A stretch of DNA of 23,337 nucleotides from Saprospiraceae bacterium (GTDB lineage Bacteria > Bacteroidota > Bacteroidia > Chitinophagales > Saprospiraceae): NCBI GenBank assembly GCA_004297645.1, contig SCUG01000647.1:1-23337 (forward strand). The letters are read 5' to 3'. The translations under genes and the position numbers were made by a program. Positions 8,569 to 16,847 of the stretch are shown piece by piece; within the stretch, counting starts at the first letter, position 1, and the number at the start of each line of letters is the position of its first letter. Below the pieces are notes generated by a model. That model worked only from the letters and a program-made list of their open reading frames with translations. It ran no database searches and had not been told where the DNA came from.

Positions 8569-8943
8569 ATGAAGCATTTGCATGAATTACTGATAATTTT
8601 AGCGGCTACTTTTCTGCTGCTTCCAGGCTGCCAGAACGACGAGGCCAATAAACTCCTGATCGGTATTTGGCGCGGCGTGGAATGGCGGGTGGAAGGCAAA
8701 GCCACCCAACGCGACGTGCAGTCCGTGACTTTTATGTTTGAGGAAAACGGTACCTATGCCGCTACCTTCGGCACACAACAGGAGGCGGGCACCTACCGGC
8801 TCGAAGGCAACAAGCTCTACACCAACGCCCAGGGGCAGGTGCAGAAAATGGTGAAACTCCCCCGGCTGACTGTCGATACATTGGTGATGGACATGAACCG
8901 GTCGGGGACGGCGGAGACGCTGGTGCTGGTGAGGAGTGAATGA
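8569..8943 (+). CDS. Small lipoprotein with lipocalin-like fold
   Basis: A 124-residue lipoprotein. The ATG at 8569 gives a signal peptide ending in the lipobox LPGC, with Cys21 as the lipidated residue; a TTG further upstream would only add an unneeded tail. The mature part follows the pattern of short Bacteroidota lipocalin-like proteins: GIWRG near the start, VTFMFEENGTYAA as the central strand pair, EAGTYRLEGNKLYT, and LTVDTLVMDM near the end. Such proteins form a small beta-barrel and sit in the periplasm or outer membrane; their ligands are mostly unknown. It lies between the MITE copy and a T9SS cargo gene, with no tight operon spacing. Lipoprotein nature is clear; the lipocalin assignment is by pattern only. 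Confidence 0.75.
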   Translation: MKHLHELLIILAATFLLLPGCQNDEANKLLIGIWRGVEWRVEGKATQRDVQSVTFMFEENGTYAATFGTQQEAGTYRLEGNKLYTNAQGQVQKMVKLPRLTVDTLVMDMNRSGTAETLVLVRSE

Positions 8944-9261
8944 GGGAAAGGGGGCAGGTTCGGTTATGAATTAATGGATCTCAGATACAGGGATGTCAAC
9001 ATTTTTGTGGAACTTACGAAGTTGATCTGCGCCAGCAATAGGGAAACAAGAAAACCAATCATTCACCAAAAAAACTTTGGCTCATGTAGTTTAGAGTGAA
9101 ACCACTTAAAGTACAAGATAAATACAACAAATTTTGCCTCTTATCGCCGCCTTTCCCGATAGCTATCGGGAGCTCTTCGGGGGAGAGTTGGGGGCTGCGG
9201 CGCCGCCCTCAAACCCCCTTGGCTTTCACGCTAAACCTACATGAGCCTCAATTTTACAGTA
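8944..9261. repeat. 318-bp gap with perfect palindrome TCCCGATAGCTATCGGGA
   Basis: No gene is seen in this gap. At 9154-9171 there is a perfect 18-bp palindrome, TCCCGATAGCTATCGGGA, followed by a GC-rich stretch with further short inverted repeats (GCGGCGCCGC near 9197). This looks like a piece of a dispersed intergenic repeat rather than coding DNA, but only one copy is in the window. Confidence 0.5.
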
Positions 9262-10788
9262 ATGAGATTGTTTTTCCTGTTGGTCTTATACGTTCTGACA
9301 GTCAATGCGAGTACCGGGCAGCCGGGCTTCTCCAAGTGGTTCGATTTTGGCTCCGCAGCCAACTTCCACAATATGGTTCTAAAAGGGGGCACTTTAATCA
9401 TCGCAGGTACTTCCAAGGATTTGTCTGCCAATCAATGGGGGGCATTGTTTGTGAAGATGGATACCAACGGGATGGTTTTGGACTATCGGCTACACCTTGA
9501 CACTATGGATGGTCAGTTCGCATTTGACCAGGGCTACCCTTTTATCACCACATCGGACGGCGGCTATCTTTTGGCAGGTAAGGTTTTCAACAGGGAGAGC
9601 TACTTTATTTATAAGCTTGATTTGAACGGCAATGTTGAATTTTTTAAAGAGTATTATGAGCCACCTGATATTTTAACCATTTTGCCCGAACAAATTATAG
9701 AAGTCGGAAATGGCTATTTAGTTTGTAACCATGCCCAGTTACAAAACGGCTCAAATGATGTGCAGATAACTAAAATCGATGATGCAGGCGAAGTAGTGTG
9801 GGAACAATTTTATGGGGAATATTCCAAAGGGGAAGTTGTGGGCAGCATATGGCAGGAGGACGAAAACACCATCGTGTTGGGCTGCTGGAAGTCAACCGAC
9901 CAGTTTGTCAATCTACCTTCTCCTTTAAAGTGCGGGTCAAATTGGATTTTTGCCATTGATAGTTTGGGGAACATCAAATGGGAGTGGCAGAGCGAACCCT
10001 GTGAGGGGGACAATGTAAAAGGGCTTCACCGAACCGCAGACGGTGGCTGGATTTATGCCACCCGCCACTTAGCAGTCTTCAACCAATCGAACTGGGGGGC
10101 TGCCCCGAAGTTTGTGAAAAGGGACAGCCAGTTCAACCTCCTTTGGGAGCGGCAGGTGGCGGAGAGCTATTGGGATATGAATAAAATGATAGACCTAAAA
10201 CCTACCCCGGATGGAAATTGGGTGGGGGTAGGTATATGGGTATTGCCAGAGCCCTTTAATTCACTACTGCCCGGCTATTTTTATACACCTGGCTGTTTAT
10301 ATAAAATTACCGAACAAGGTGACAGCCTGTGGGTGCGTTGTGACACCGTTGCTCTGGAAAACCATACCCTATTCCACCGATATGGCGGCATGGTAGTATT
10401 GCCATCTGGCAGCATTGTAGCAGCAGGCGGATTCAAAGAGGAAATATTTGGAGTGGGGGATAAGGCATGGGCGTGGGTGGTCAAAGTGGACAAACATGGG
10501 TGTTTGGAAGAGCCGTGTATCTTTACAGGAACACAGGATGTGTCGCCGGAGAAGAACAATTATATTCGGACATACCCAAATCCAGCAAAAGATATAGTGC
10601 AGGTAGAAACGAAGAATAAAATGACAACGATTAGGTTAGTAAACACTCAGGGGAAATTATTGAAAGAATGGAAACCCATGTCAGGGAAAACAGCCATAGA
10701 TATTTCAGATTTAATTGAGGGAATATACTTTATGGAAATTCAGTCAGATAACAACAGAGAAATAAGAAAAATCATAAAAATTGAATGA
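9262..10788 (+). CDS. Secreted protein with T9SS type A sorting domain
   Basis: A 508-residue protein with an N-terminal signal peptide (MRLFFLLVLYVLTVNASTG). I prefer the ATG at 9262 over the one at 9241 because it places the hydrophobic core directly after an Arg. The middle (about residues 20-420) has repeated motifs such as GGYLLAG, GGWIYATR and KLDLNGNVEF, which suggest beta-propeller blades like those in many T9SS cargo proteins. The last 75 or so residues (YPNPAKDIVQVE, IRLVNTQGKLLKEW, IDISDLIEGIYFMEI) form a type A sorting domain, which is cleaved on export through the T9SS. Its codon usage is visibly more AT-rich than the genes beside it. The function of the propeller region is unknown. 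Confidence 0.85.
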   Translation: MRLFFLLVLYVLTVNASTGQPGFSKWFDFGSAANFHNMVLKGGTLIIAGTSKDLSANQWGALFVKMDTNGMVLDYRLHLDTMDGQFAFDQGYPFITTSDGGYLLAGKVFNRESYFIYKLDLNGNVEFFKEYYEPPDILTILPEQIIEVGNGYLVCNHAQLQNGSNDVQITKIDDAGEVVWEQFYGEYSKGEVVGSIWQEDENTIVLGCWKSTDQFVNLPSPLKCGSNWIFAIDSLGNIKWEWQSEPCEGDNVKGLHRTADGGWIYATRHLAVFNQSNWGAAPKFVKRDSQFNLLWERQVAESYWDMNKMIDLKPTPDGNWVGVGIWVLPEPFNSLLPGYFYTPGCLYKITEQGDSLWVRCDTVALENHTLFHRYGGMVVLPSGSIVAAGGFKEEIFGVGDKAWAWVVKVDKHGCLEEPCIFTGTQDVSPEKNNYIRTYPNPAKDIVQVETKNKMTTIRLVNTQGKLLKEWKPMSGKTAIDISDLIEGIYFMEIQSDNNREIRKIIKIE

Positions 10789-10922
10789 AGCCAGCGCACA
10801 AACAGTATATGTGCAAATGTGTCCGTACAGGGCAGCTTGGCGTATGTGCAACACGTTTCCTGCTCATGAACATCCCCACCTCAAACCGCCAAACATTTCA
10901 AATCAACCGAAAACTCAGTTTT

Positions 10923-11975
10923 ATGAAAATAAGAAGTACCATCCTTATCCTGTTTACGCTGGGCTTTGCCTTCCAGGCGGAAGCGCAGGACCCGCAATTC
11001 AGCCAGTTTTACAACTCGCCGCTCCAACTGAACCCGGCCATGGCCGGCGTTCATCCCGGCAAGTGGCGGGTCATCGCCAACTACCGGGAGCAGTGGAACA
11101 GCATCCTCGATACCCGGCCATTCCGCAGCATGAGCGCCAGCTTCGACGCCCGGTCGAAAGTCGGCCGTGGCGACTTCATCGCCTACGGCGTGACGGCGCT
11201 GCGCGACCAGGCCGGCAAGTCCAGCTACCTGCGCCAGACGGCAGATTTTACCCTGTCGTACATGAAGCAGTTGGACGGCAGCCGCTACCGGGGCTACGAC
11301 CAATACCTCATCGGCGGAGTGCAGGCGGGCATTGGGCAGCATTCCATCAACTACCAAAACCTGTGGTTTTCCACCCAATTTGACAACACCACGGAGTTGG
11401 TGGACCGCACCTTGTCCAATGGCGAGACCCTCGACGAGACGAGCGGCATTTACGCCAACATCAATGCGGGGCTGCTGTGGTACGCCGTTTTCGAGGACAA
11501 CAAAAGCCTGTACATCGGCGGTTCGCTGCACCATGTGAATGCCCCCAAAGTGTCGTTCAATTCCTCGGACGGCGAGGAGTCGCTTGACACGAAATGGGTG
11601 GCTCATGCGGGTGGCGAGATTCCGTTTAACCACAATTTCAGCCTATTGCCTGCCGTGGTGGTCATGGGGCAAGGCCCTTCCATGCAGTCCATTTTCGGCC
11701 TCAACTTCCGCTACACTAACCGCGACTGGCAGGAGTTGGCCATCCGCACCGGGGCATGGGGGCATTTGGTCAAAGACCTGAACAAAAGCATGGCGATGCC
11801 CGCCGTCACTTTCACGGCCATCCTCGAAGTGGAGCGCTGGAACTTCGGCATCAGCTACGACGTGAACGCCAACCAATTGTCGGCCCCGACCAACGGCCGG
11901 GGGGCCTTCGAGCTTTCGCTCATTTATTATCAACCGGCGACGCGGAAGGAAAAAGTGAATTGCCCGAAGCTTTGA
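10923..11975 (+). CDS. PorP/SprF family T9SS outer-membrane protein
   Basis: A 350-residue outer-membrane barrel of the PorP/SprF family. The ATG at 10923 gives a signal peptide ending FAFQAEAQ; the frame is open further upstream to 10785, but that extension has no signal character. The mature N-terminus DPQFSQFYNSPLQLNPAMAG (residues 23-42) is the family hallmark, followed by WRVIANYREQW. SprF in Flavobacterium is needed to export SprB, and genes of this family often sit beside genes for proteins with gliding-type C-terminal domains. The SprB-repeat protein at 2951-8014 is a plausible partner. A good terminator follows at 12003. Confidence 0.92.
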   Translation: MKIRSTILILFTLGFAFQAEAQDPQFSQFYNSPLQLNPAMAGVHPGKWRVIANYREQWNSILDTRPFRSMSASFDARSKVGRGDFIAYGVTALRDQAGKSSYLRQTADFTLSYMKQLDGSRYRGYDQYLIGGVQAGIGQHSINYQNLWFSTQFDNTTELVDRTLSNGETLDETSGIYANINAGLLWYAVFEDNKSLYIGGSLHHVNAPKVSFNSSDGEESLDTKWVAHAGGEIPFNHNFSLLPAVVVMGQGPSMQSIFGLNFRYTNRDWQELAIRTGAWGHLVKDLNKSMAMPAVTFTAILEVERWNFGISYDVNANQLSAPTNGRGAFELSLIYYQPATRKEKVNCPKL

Positions 11976-12002
11976 TTTAATGATGAAGGATGAAGGATGA
12001 AG

Positions 12003-12053
12003 GAGGAATGATGAATGGGGCTTGCCCACCTTCATCATTCCTCATTTTTTTTT
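12003..12053 (+). terminator. Intrinsic terminator after PorP/SprF gene
   Basis: Perfect 13-bp arms GAGGAATGATGAA (12003-12015) and TTCATCATTCCTC (12031-12043), with a short GGG/CCC stem inside the loop, are followed by a run of nine or more T. This has the form of a Rho-independent terminator 27 bp after the PorP/SprF stop. It is preceded by tandem GATGAAG words. Confidence 0.8.
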
Positions 12054-12068
12054 GGCAAAAATTGAAAA

Positions 12069-12956
12069 ATGCGTACTGCCCAAACTGAGATTAAAACTGT
12101 AAGGGGTAAGGAGGCCCAAGTGAATAAAGTCGTCCGGTATTACGACGAGACGCGCTTCGATTATAATGTGGCGTGGTTCAGCGATGAAAACAGCGCCCTG
12201 CATGTTGGCTTTTACGATGAGCATGCGCACAACCACCGTGATGCGGTGGGAAATACCAACCGTTTTTTGGCGGATGCGGCGGGCATAGCGCCGGGTGACC
12301 GGGTGCTCGATGCCGGGTGCGGCCGGGGCGGCAGCGCTTTTTGGCTGGCGCAAAACCGGCAGGCGACGGTGGTGGGCATCACGCCCGTGGCGAGCCAGGT
12401 GGACGAAGCCCGTGAAAAAGCCACCGCACTTGGGTTGGAAAACAAGGTCTCCTTTTTTCAAAAAGATTATCTGCATTCGGGTTTTGAGACGGCGGCTTTC
12501 GACGTCATCTGGGCCTGCGAGAGCGTCTGCCACACTGACCAAAAGCAGGCGTTTTTTCACGAGGCTTTCAGGATGCTAAAACCGGGCGGCCGGCTGGTCA
12601 TCGCCGACTGCATGCGCTTCCGCCGGGACTTGCCGGCGCAGGACGAGGCGTTTTTACTGGAGGGTGTCAACGGCTGGGAGGTGCCCGACCTCGACACGGG
12701 CGGTGAGCATTTCGAGAAAGCCACTGCGGCGGGCTTCAGCGAGGTGGTGATTTTGGATTGCACCAAATACGTGCGGGTGTCGTTCCGCAACATTTACCGC
12801 CACTGCCGCCGCTGGCTGTGGTTAGGAAAAATCCTCCGGCTCACCGGCATCCGCTCCGGGGTGCAGCATGCCAACCAGGTGGGTTCCATGAAAATTTACC
12901 AGGCGCTGGAGCGCGGGCTGTGGTTTTACGGAGTGCTGACGGCGGTGAAGGAATGA
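12069..12956 (+). CDS. Class I SAM-dependent methyltransferase
   Basis: A 295-residue methyltransferase with a Rossmann fold. Motif I, VLDAGCGRGG, is at residues 79-88 and binds SAM. IWACESVCHTDQK and MLKPGGRLVIADC give motifs II and III. The segment ALHVGFYDEHAHNHRDAV before motif I, and the cysteine-containing active region, resemble small-molecule C- or O-methyltransferases of the gamma-tocopherol/sterol type. Those act on hydrophobic ring substrates such as quinones and sterols. The substrate cannot be read from the sequence. It stands alone between the PorP terminator and a convergent gene, so its neighbours give no pathway. Confidence 0.85.
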   Translation: MRTAQTEIKTVRGKEAQVNKVVRYYDETRFDYNVAWFSDENSALHVGFYDEHAHNHRDAVGNTNRFLADAAGIAPGDRVLDAGCGRGGSAFWLAQNRQATVVGITPVASQVDEAREKATALGLENKVSFFQKDYLHSGFETAAFDVIWACESVCHTDQKQAFFHEAFRMLKPGGRLVIADCMRFRRDLPAQDEAFLLEGVNGWEVPDLDTGGEHFEKATAAGFSEVVILDCTKYVRVSFRNIYRHCRRWLWLGKILRLTGIRSGVQHANQVGSMKIYQALERGLWFYGVLTAVKE

Positions 12957-13004
12957 GGTTTAGGAGGGTTAGTTTAAAGCTGCTAAATCTCCCTCAACCT
13001 CCAT
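12950..13004. terminator. Imperfect hairpin between convergent genes
   Basis: An imperfect inverted repeat, GAGGTTTAGGAGGGTTAG against CTAAATCTCCCTCAACCTC, fills the 48 bp between the methyltransferase stop and the stop of the opposing isomerase gene. It could end transcription in both directions. The stem has several mismatches and no clear T run, so this is tentative. Confidence 0.4.
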
Positions 13005-13784
13005 TCACTTCCCGCGGAATACCGGCTTCCGTTTCTCCAAAAACGCCGCCACACCTTCCCGGTAGTCGTAAGTATCGCCTGCCGCCGATTGCAGCGAGTC
13101 TTCCACCACTAATTGTTCTTCCAGCGTATTGGCCATGCTCAGGTTGAGCGCCCGTTTGGTGAGGCCCAGCCCTTTGGTGGGCATAGCCGCCAGGTTTTGG
13201 GCGATGGCGAAGCTGGCTTCGGCGAAGCCCTCATCGGGAAGGCTTTTGTAAATCATGCCCATCGTTTCGGCCTCTTTGGCTGTGACCTTTTCACCCAGCA
13301 TCATCAGGGCTGTAGCTCTTTGCAGGCCGAGGAGGCGGGGCAGGGTGAACGTGCCGCCGCTGTCGGGGATGAGGCCGATTTGGCTGAAAGCCTGAATGAA
13401 GCTCGCCGATTCTGCCGCCACGGTTATGTCGCAGGCTAAGGCAATGTTGGCGCCTGCACCTGCTGCCACGCCATTCACGCCGCAGACGATGGGCTTTTCG
13501 ATGCTTCGCAGCCGCCGGATGATGGGGTTGAAATGCTCGCCGAGGATGGTTTTGAAAGAAGGCGAATTGGCAGGGTCAGCGATTTCCTGAAGGTCTTGCC
13601 CGGCGCAAAAAGCCTTGCCTTCCCCGGTGATGTAAATGGCCCGGACGCCAGCACCGGCGGCGCACTGGTCGAGGCATTGCTGCATTTCCAATGCCATGGC
13701 CCGGTTGAAAGAGTTGTACACTTTGGGCCGGTTGAGCCGGATGATGCCGACGCTATTCTTTATTTCGAAAAGGATGTTTTCCAT
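13005..13784 (-). CDS. paaG: Enoyl-CoA hydratase/isomerase, PaaG-like
   Basis: A 259-residue crotonase-fold enzyme. The frame is open upstream to 13892, but the ATG at 13784 (MENILFEIKN) matches the usual start. It closely follows the PaaG pattern: LNRPKVYNSFN at 17-27, the oxyanion-hole segment FCAGQDL at 59-65, NGVAAGAGANIAL at 104-116, GLIPDSGGTFTLPR at 137-150 with Asp141 at the catalytic position, and the C-terminal DYREGVAAFLEKRKP ending. In E. coli PaaG converts ring-1,2-epoxyphenylacetyl-CoA to its oxepin isomer and also shifts double bonds in phenylacetate breakdown. No other paa gene is nearby, so the role may be a more general enoyl-CoA isomerase. Family is certain; substrate is inferred. 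Confidence 0.85.
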   Translation of the reverse strand: MENILFEIKNSVGIIRLNRPKVYNSFNRAMALEMQQCLDQCAAGAGVRAIYITGEGKAFCAGQDLQEIADPANSPSFKTILGEHFNPIIRRLRSIEKPIVCGVNGVAAGAGANIALACDITVAAESASFIQAFSQIGLIPDSGGTFTLPRLLGLQRATALMMLGEKVTAKEAETMGMIYKSLPDEGFAEASFAIAQNLAAMPTKGLGLTKRALNLSMANTLEEQLVVEDSLQSAAGDTYDYREGVAAFLEKRKPVFRGK

Positions 13785-13851
13785 GAAATTGATTTTGGGC
13801 GAAGATAAAGATTTTGCCGGGTTGCAGGTTTTGCCAAAGGCGGTAAAATAA

Positions 13852-13889
13852 GAATGCGCCGCCGCACAGTCAGTGCCGGCAGCGCATTC
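13852..13889 (-). terminator. Terminator-like hairpin after the outer-membrane barrel gene
   Basis: Arms GAATGCGCCGCCG (13852-13864) and CGGCAGCGCATTC (13877-13889) pair with one mismatch. On the minus strand the stem is followed by CTTATTTTA, a modest T-rich tail. It lies just after the stop of the barrel gene at 13911 and before the isomerase gene, and would separate the two transcripts. Confidence 0.6.
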
Positions 13890-13910
13890 CACGCAGAGGC
13901 GGTCCGGCTA

Positions 13911-14441
13911 TTATTTGCCGCCCAGGTAAGCCTGTATGCCGAAAAGCAGTGCGAGGTCGGAGGTGTCGAAATCACCGGTGGACTTGGAGTATTTCAGGAT
14001 GCCCTCGATGGCCACGTGGTCATTCAGGAAAATGGCGATGCCGGGGCCTCCGCCGAAAATGGCGCCACTCAAGGATTCATCAGAAAAGCCGCCCTTAAAT
14101 TTGGAGGTAAGAAATCCTCCTTCCCCCTGGATGAAAAATTTCAGCGTCCCTTCCGGCCCGAAATAGTACCTGGCGAACGGGGTAAGGCTGAAAGAGCTTA
14201 CAGAAAAATCACCCGATTTGGAGTAGCCGAAGCCCAACTGCCCGCCAAGGACAATTTTGTCTGCCACAAAATAGCCAAAAGTGGGGGAGAGGGTGATGGA
14301 GAATAAGTCGCCAGCGCTTTCGAACTGCTTGGTGAATCCGGCTGTGCCACCCAAGAGGACGCTGCCTTTTCCGGTTTGCCCAAAGACGGTGGTTGCGAAA
14401 AGCAAGGCAAAACCTGCGATAGCTAAATGGAGTTTTTTCAT
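13911..14441 (-). CDS. Outer-membrane beta-barrel protein
   Basis: A 176-residue protein with a signal peptide MKKLHLAIAGFALLFATTVFGQ, starting at 14441 although the frame is open upstream. The mature part has alternating polar/apolar strands typical of a small eight-stranded barrel: GSVLLGGTAGF, ITLSPTFGYFVADKIVLGGQLGF, FSLTPFARYYFG, LKFFIQGEGGF, and a C-terminal strand LALLFGIQAYLGGK. It resembles the OmpA-barrel-like porin family widespread in Bacteroidota. No ligand or partner can be inferred. A terminator-like hairpin follows it. Confidence 0.82.
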   Translation of the reverse strand: MKKLHLAIAGFALLFATTVFGQTGKGSVLLGGTAGFTKQFESAGDLFSITLSPTFGYFVADKIVLGGQLGFGYSKSGDFSVSSFSLTPFARYYFGPEGTLKFFIQGEGGFLTSKFKGGFSDESLSGAIFGGGPGIAIFLNDHVAIEGILKYSKSTGDFDTSDLALLFGIQAYLGGK

Positions 14442-14559
14442 TGAAAAAATTTTTGGTGAAAAATAATTTGAAATAACGCTGCAACGGATATGCTGCCAAC
14501 TTGCTTCGCCGCAAGGTAAAGTAAGATGAGAACTTATCCGCTTATTCCTGTGGAGTATT

Positions 14560-15456
14560 TTAGCGGGGAGGTCTGCGCTTTTCTGCCGAGGCGAAATACC
14601 CCAATTTGTAAATGTCGAAGGCAAGTAAACGGGGGTTTGGCGACTTCAACTGCCATAGAATAATGGGCTGCATCAGCCGGTAAGCCACGATGAAAATCTT
14701 GAGCAGCCGGTTTTTTTTCAAAAATCTCCAGGCCCTCAAAAGAGAGGTTTCAATGGGAGCGCCCCTTTTTATCAACAGGTGAAGATTGTCCAGTGCCTGC
14801 CTCGTCTTTTCCAAAAACACATCCACCGGTTCCAGTCCGAGGTGCTCCAGCGGGTTGTCTATGTGTAGGATGGGCACCTGCCGGCGGGCAAGTTCCAGCC
14901 CGAAGAGGGTGTCCTCGTGGCCATACTGGCGGAGGCTCTCGTCGAAGCCGGTGGCGAGGAACACGTCTTTTGGCACCAGAAAATTATTGGTTTTGAAGCT
15001 GTGGTAAGGATTGTCCCGGCGATGTGCGGCAGGCATTTGCTCACGCAGCGTGCCGTATTTCCAGTGAAAAAAAAGCGCCGGGCCGGCCGGTGGAGTGGGG
15101 GCGTAGCACCCCCCGCCGTAAACCAGGGTGCCGGGGGCAAAGTGAGCGAGGTATTTTTTGATGAAATCCGGGCGGACGACTTTCGAGTCGCAGTCCATGA
15201 AAAGCAGCCAGGGCTGCGACGCTGATTTCCCTAAACAATTGCGGATGGCCGCACGGCCAATGTTTTGCGGCAGCTCTTTGTAAATCACATTTGCCTGCGG
15301 CAATGACATACGGTGCAGCCGCCGGAATTTCTCCTCCGAACCATCGTCGAAACACAAAACCTCGAAGACTATGCCACATGCCCGGCACTGCGCCACTAAC
15401 TCCGCCACGAGTTGCCGGGTGTCAAAATTGAAAATGGGGATAAGTATCGAGAGCAT
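14560..15456 (-). CDS. Glycosyltransferase family 2
   Basis: A 298-residue GT-A glycosyltransferase. The start MLSILIPIFNFD at 15456 is the usual beginning of this fold; the longer open frame overlaps the divergent mqnE gene and is rejected. FEVLCFDDGS (31-40) carries the nucleotide-binding Asp pair, ELPQNIGRAAIRN (61-73) is typical, and LLFMDCDSK (84-92) contains the metal-binding DxD. YGHEDTLFGLEL near 205 supplies the probable catalytic acidic pair. There is no long membrane anchor, though the last 50 residues are moderately hydrophobic. It probably transfers a sugar to a surface glycan or lipid; donor and acceptor are unknown. Confidence 0.88.
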   Translation of the reverse strand: MLSILIPIFNFDTRQLVAELVAQCRACGIVFEVLCFDDGSEEKFRRLHRMSLPQANVIYKELPQNIGRAAIRNCLGKSASQPWLLFMDCDSKVVRPDFIKKYLAHFAPGTLVYGGGCYAPTPPAGPALFFHWKYGTLREQMPAAHRRDNPYHSFKTNNFLVPKDVFLATGFDESLRQYGHEDTLFGLELARRQVPILHIDNPLEHLGLEPVDVFLEKTRQALDNLHLLIKRGAPIETSLLRAWRFLKKNRLLKIFIVAYRLMQPIILWQLKSPNPRLLAFDIYKLGYFASAEKRRPPR

Positions 15457-15468
15457 GGGAGGATGTTT

Positions 15469-15520
15469 CGGGTTTTGGGTTTCAGGTTTCGGGGCGTGCT
15501 TCCCCGAAGCCAAAAACCCG
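15469..15520. repeat. Nested inverted repeat between divergent genes
   Basis: TTCGGGG (15488-15494) pairs with CCCCGAA (15502-15508). Outside it, CGGGTTTTGG (15469-15478) pairs with CCAAAAACCCG (15510-15520) with a one-base bulge. It is built from GGTTTCGGG-like words. It lies between the glycosyltransferase start and the mqnE promoter and may insulate the two divergent transcripts. No second copy is seen here. Confidence 0.5.
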
Positions 15521-15543
15521 AAACCAGAAACCATCTGACTTGT

Positions 15544-15552
15544 TACCTTTGC
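15544..15552 (+). promoter_or_regulatory. Bacteroidota -7 promoter element of mqnE
   Basis: TACCTTTGC matches the Bacteroidota consensus TAnnTTTGC exactly and lies 24 bp before the mqnE ATG, implying a very short 5' leader. A good -33 TTG box is not evident at the expected distance. Position before a real gene makes this the best promoter match in the window. Confidence 0.6.
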
Positions 15553-15575
15553 ACACAAAATAACGGCACGCAAAC

Positions 15576-16772
15576 ATGACAAGAGCCACAAAAATAGAAA
15601 CCATTCTTCACGACAAAAATCTCGTGCCCCGATTGCGGGCGATAGCGGATAAGGTCTTCGCCGGACAGCGCCTCACCGAAGCGGAGGGGCTTCTCCTTTT
15701 TGAGCAGGGGGAAATCTCCTTTCTCGGCGCCCTCGCCAATTTTATCCGCGAGAAAAGGCACGGTGACAACACCTATTTCAACCGAAATTTTCACATCGAG
15801 CCAACAAACGTCTGCGTCTATGACTGCAAGTTCTGCTCCTATTCCCGCATGATTAAAAAGCGGGAGGATGGCTGGGAATACACGATGGACGACATGATGG
15901 CCATTGTGCGAAAATACGATGGCGAGCCGGTGACGGAGGTGCACATCGTGGGGGGCGTGCTGCCGCAATACGACCTCGATTTTTACACGGCTTTTTTAAA
16001 AAAAATAAAGGCTCACCGGCCCGAACTTCACATCAAGGCGCTCACGCCGGTGGAGTACCACTACATGTTCAAAAAGGCAAAAACCAGTTATGCCGAAGGC
16101 ATGAAACGAATGAAAGAGGCAGGCCTCGATTCCATGCCCGGCGGCGGCGCTGAGATTTTTCACCCTGAAATCCGCCAACAAATTTGCGGCGATAAATGCA
16201 CGGGGGAGCAGTGGCTGCAAATCCACGAGGAGTGGCACAAGCTCGGCATGCGCTCCAACGCCACCATCCTTTACGGCCACATCGAAAACTATGGACACCG
16301 CATCCACCACATGGAGCAACTCCGGCAGTTGCAGGACCGCACCGGCGGCTTTCAGACTTTCATCCCACTGAAATTCCGCAACCAGGACAACCAAATGTCG
16401 CACCTGCCGGAAGTGACCACCATCGAGGATTTGAAGATGTACGCTGTGGGCCGCATCTACCTCGATAATTTCGACCACGTGAAGGCCTATTGGCCGATGC
16501 TCGGCCGCAACAACGCCCAATTGACCCTCGCCTTCGGCGTGGATGACATGGACGGCACCATTGACGATACCACCAAAATTTACTCTATGGCAGGCTCCGA
16601 AGAGCAGACTCCGGCCATGAGTACCCGGCAATTGGTCAACCTCATCAGGCAGGTGGGCCGCCGCCCCGTCGAGCGCGATACGCTCTACCACGTGGTGAAA
16701 GATTACACGGAGGCGGCGTTTGAAGAGGATGAAGAATTCAAAGGGTACGTCTCTTTACCTGTCTTGAATTAG
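15576..16772 (+). CDS. mqnE: Aminodeoxyfutalosine synthase (radical SAM)
   Basis: A 398-residue radical SAM enzyme of the futalosine menaquinone pathway. MqnE joins 3-[(1-carboxyvinyl)oxy]benzoate to S-adenosylmethionine to give aminodeoxyfutalosine. The iron-sulfur cluster motif is Cys80-x3-Cys84-x2-Cys87 (CVYDCKFC). Further markers are HIVGGVLPQYDLDFYTAFLK near 130, SMPGGGAEIF near 187 and FIPLKFRNQDN near 268, which separate MqnE from its homologue MqnC. Length is normal. It is followed after 75 bp by mqnA, which makes the substrate of MqnE, so the two genes encode consecutive steps. A TACCTTTGC promoter lies just upstream. Confidence 0.94.
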   Translation: MTRATKIETILHDKNLVPRLRAIADKVFAGQRLTEAEGLLLFEQGEISFLGALANFIREKRHGDNTYFNRNFHIEPTNVCVYDCKFCSYSRMIKKREDGWEYTMDDMMAIVRKYDGEPVTEVHIVGGVLPQYDLDFYTAFLKKIKAHRPELHIKALTPVEYHYMFKKAKTSYAEGMKRMKEAGLDSMPGGGAEIFHPEIRQQICGDKCTGEQWLQIHEEWHKLGMRSNATILYGHIENYGHRIHHMEQLRQLQDRTGGFQTFIPLKFRNQDNQMSHLPEVTTIEDLKMYAVGRIYLDNFDHVKAYWPMLGRNNAQLTLAFGVDDMDGTIDDTTKIYSMAGSEEQTPAMSTRQLVNLIRQVGRRPVERDTLYHVVKDYTEAAFEEDEEFKGYVSLPVLN

Positions 16773-16847
16773 CTTCATTGTCTCATTGTTTCTTTGTCAA
16801 TGCGGCAGTGAACCATGAAACTATGAAGCCATGAAAAAAACGGAATC
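16773..16847 (+). other. mqnE-mqnA intercistronic hairpin with three mini-frames
   Basis: CTTCATTGTCTCATTGTTTC pairs imperfectly with GAACCATGAAACTATGAAG. The right arm contains three very short ATG frames: MKL, MKP and MKKTES. The last stop (TGA) overlaps the GTG start of mqnA, giving GTGA. This arrangement could couple translation or slow the ribosome before mqnA. It could also be only a repeat of ATGAAAC words, common in such gaps. Confidence 0.4.

Noticed and set aside
13785..13892. 36-residue N-terminal extension of the PaaG-like enzyme
   Set aside because: It runs through the terminator-like hairpin of the preceding gene and is not part of the crotonase fold.
15457..15591. Longer N-terminus for the glycosyltransferase
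   Set aside because: The extension overlaps the mqnE start and promoter and contains an inverted repeat. The internal ATG begins exactly at the conserved first strand of the fold.
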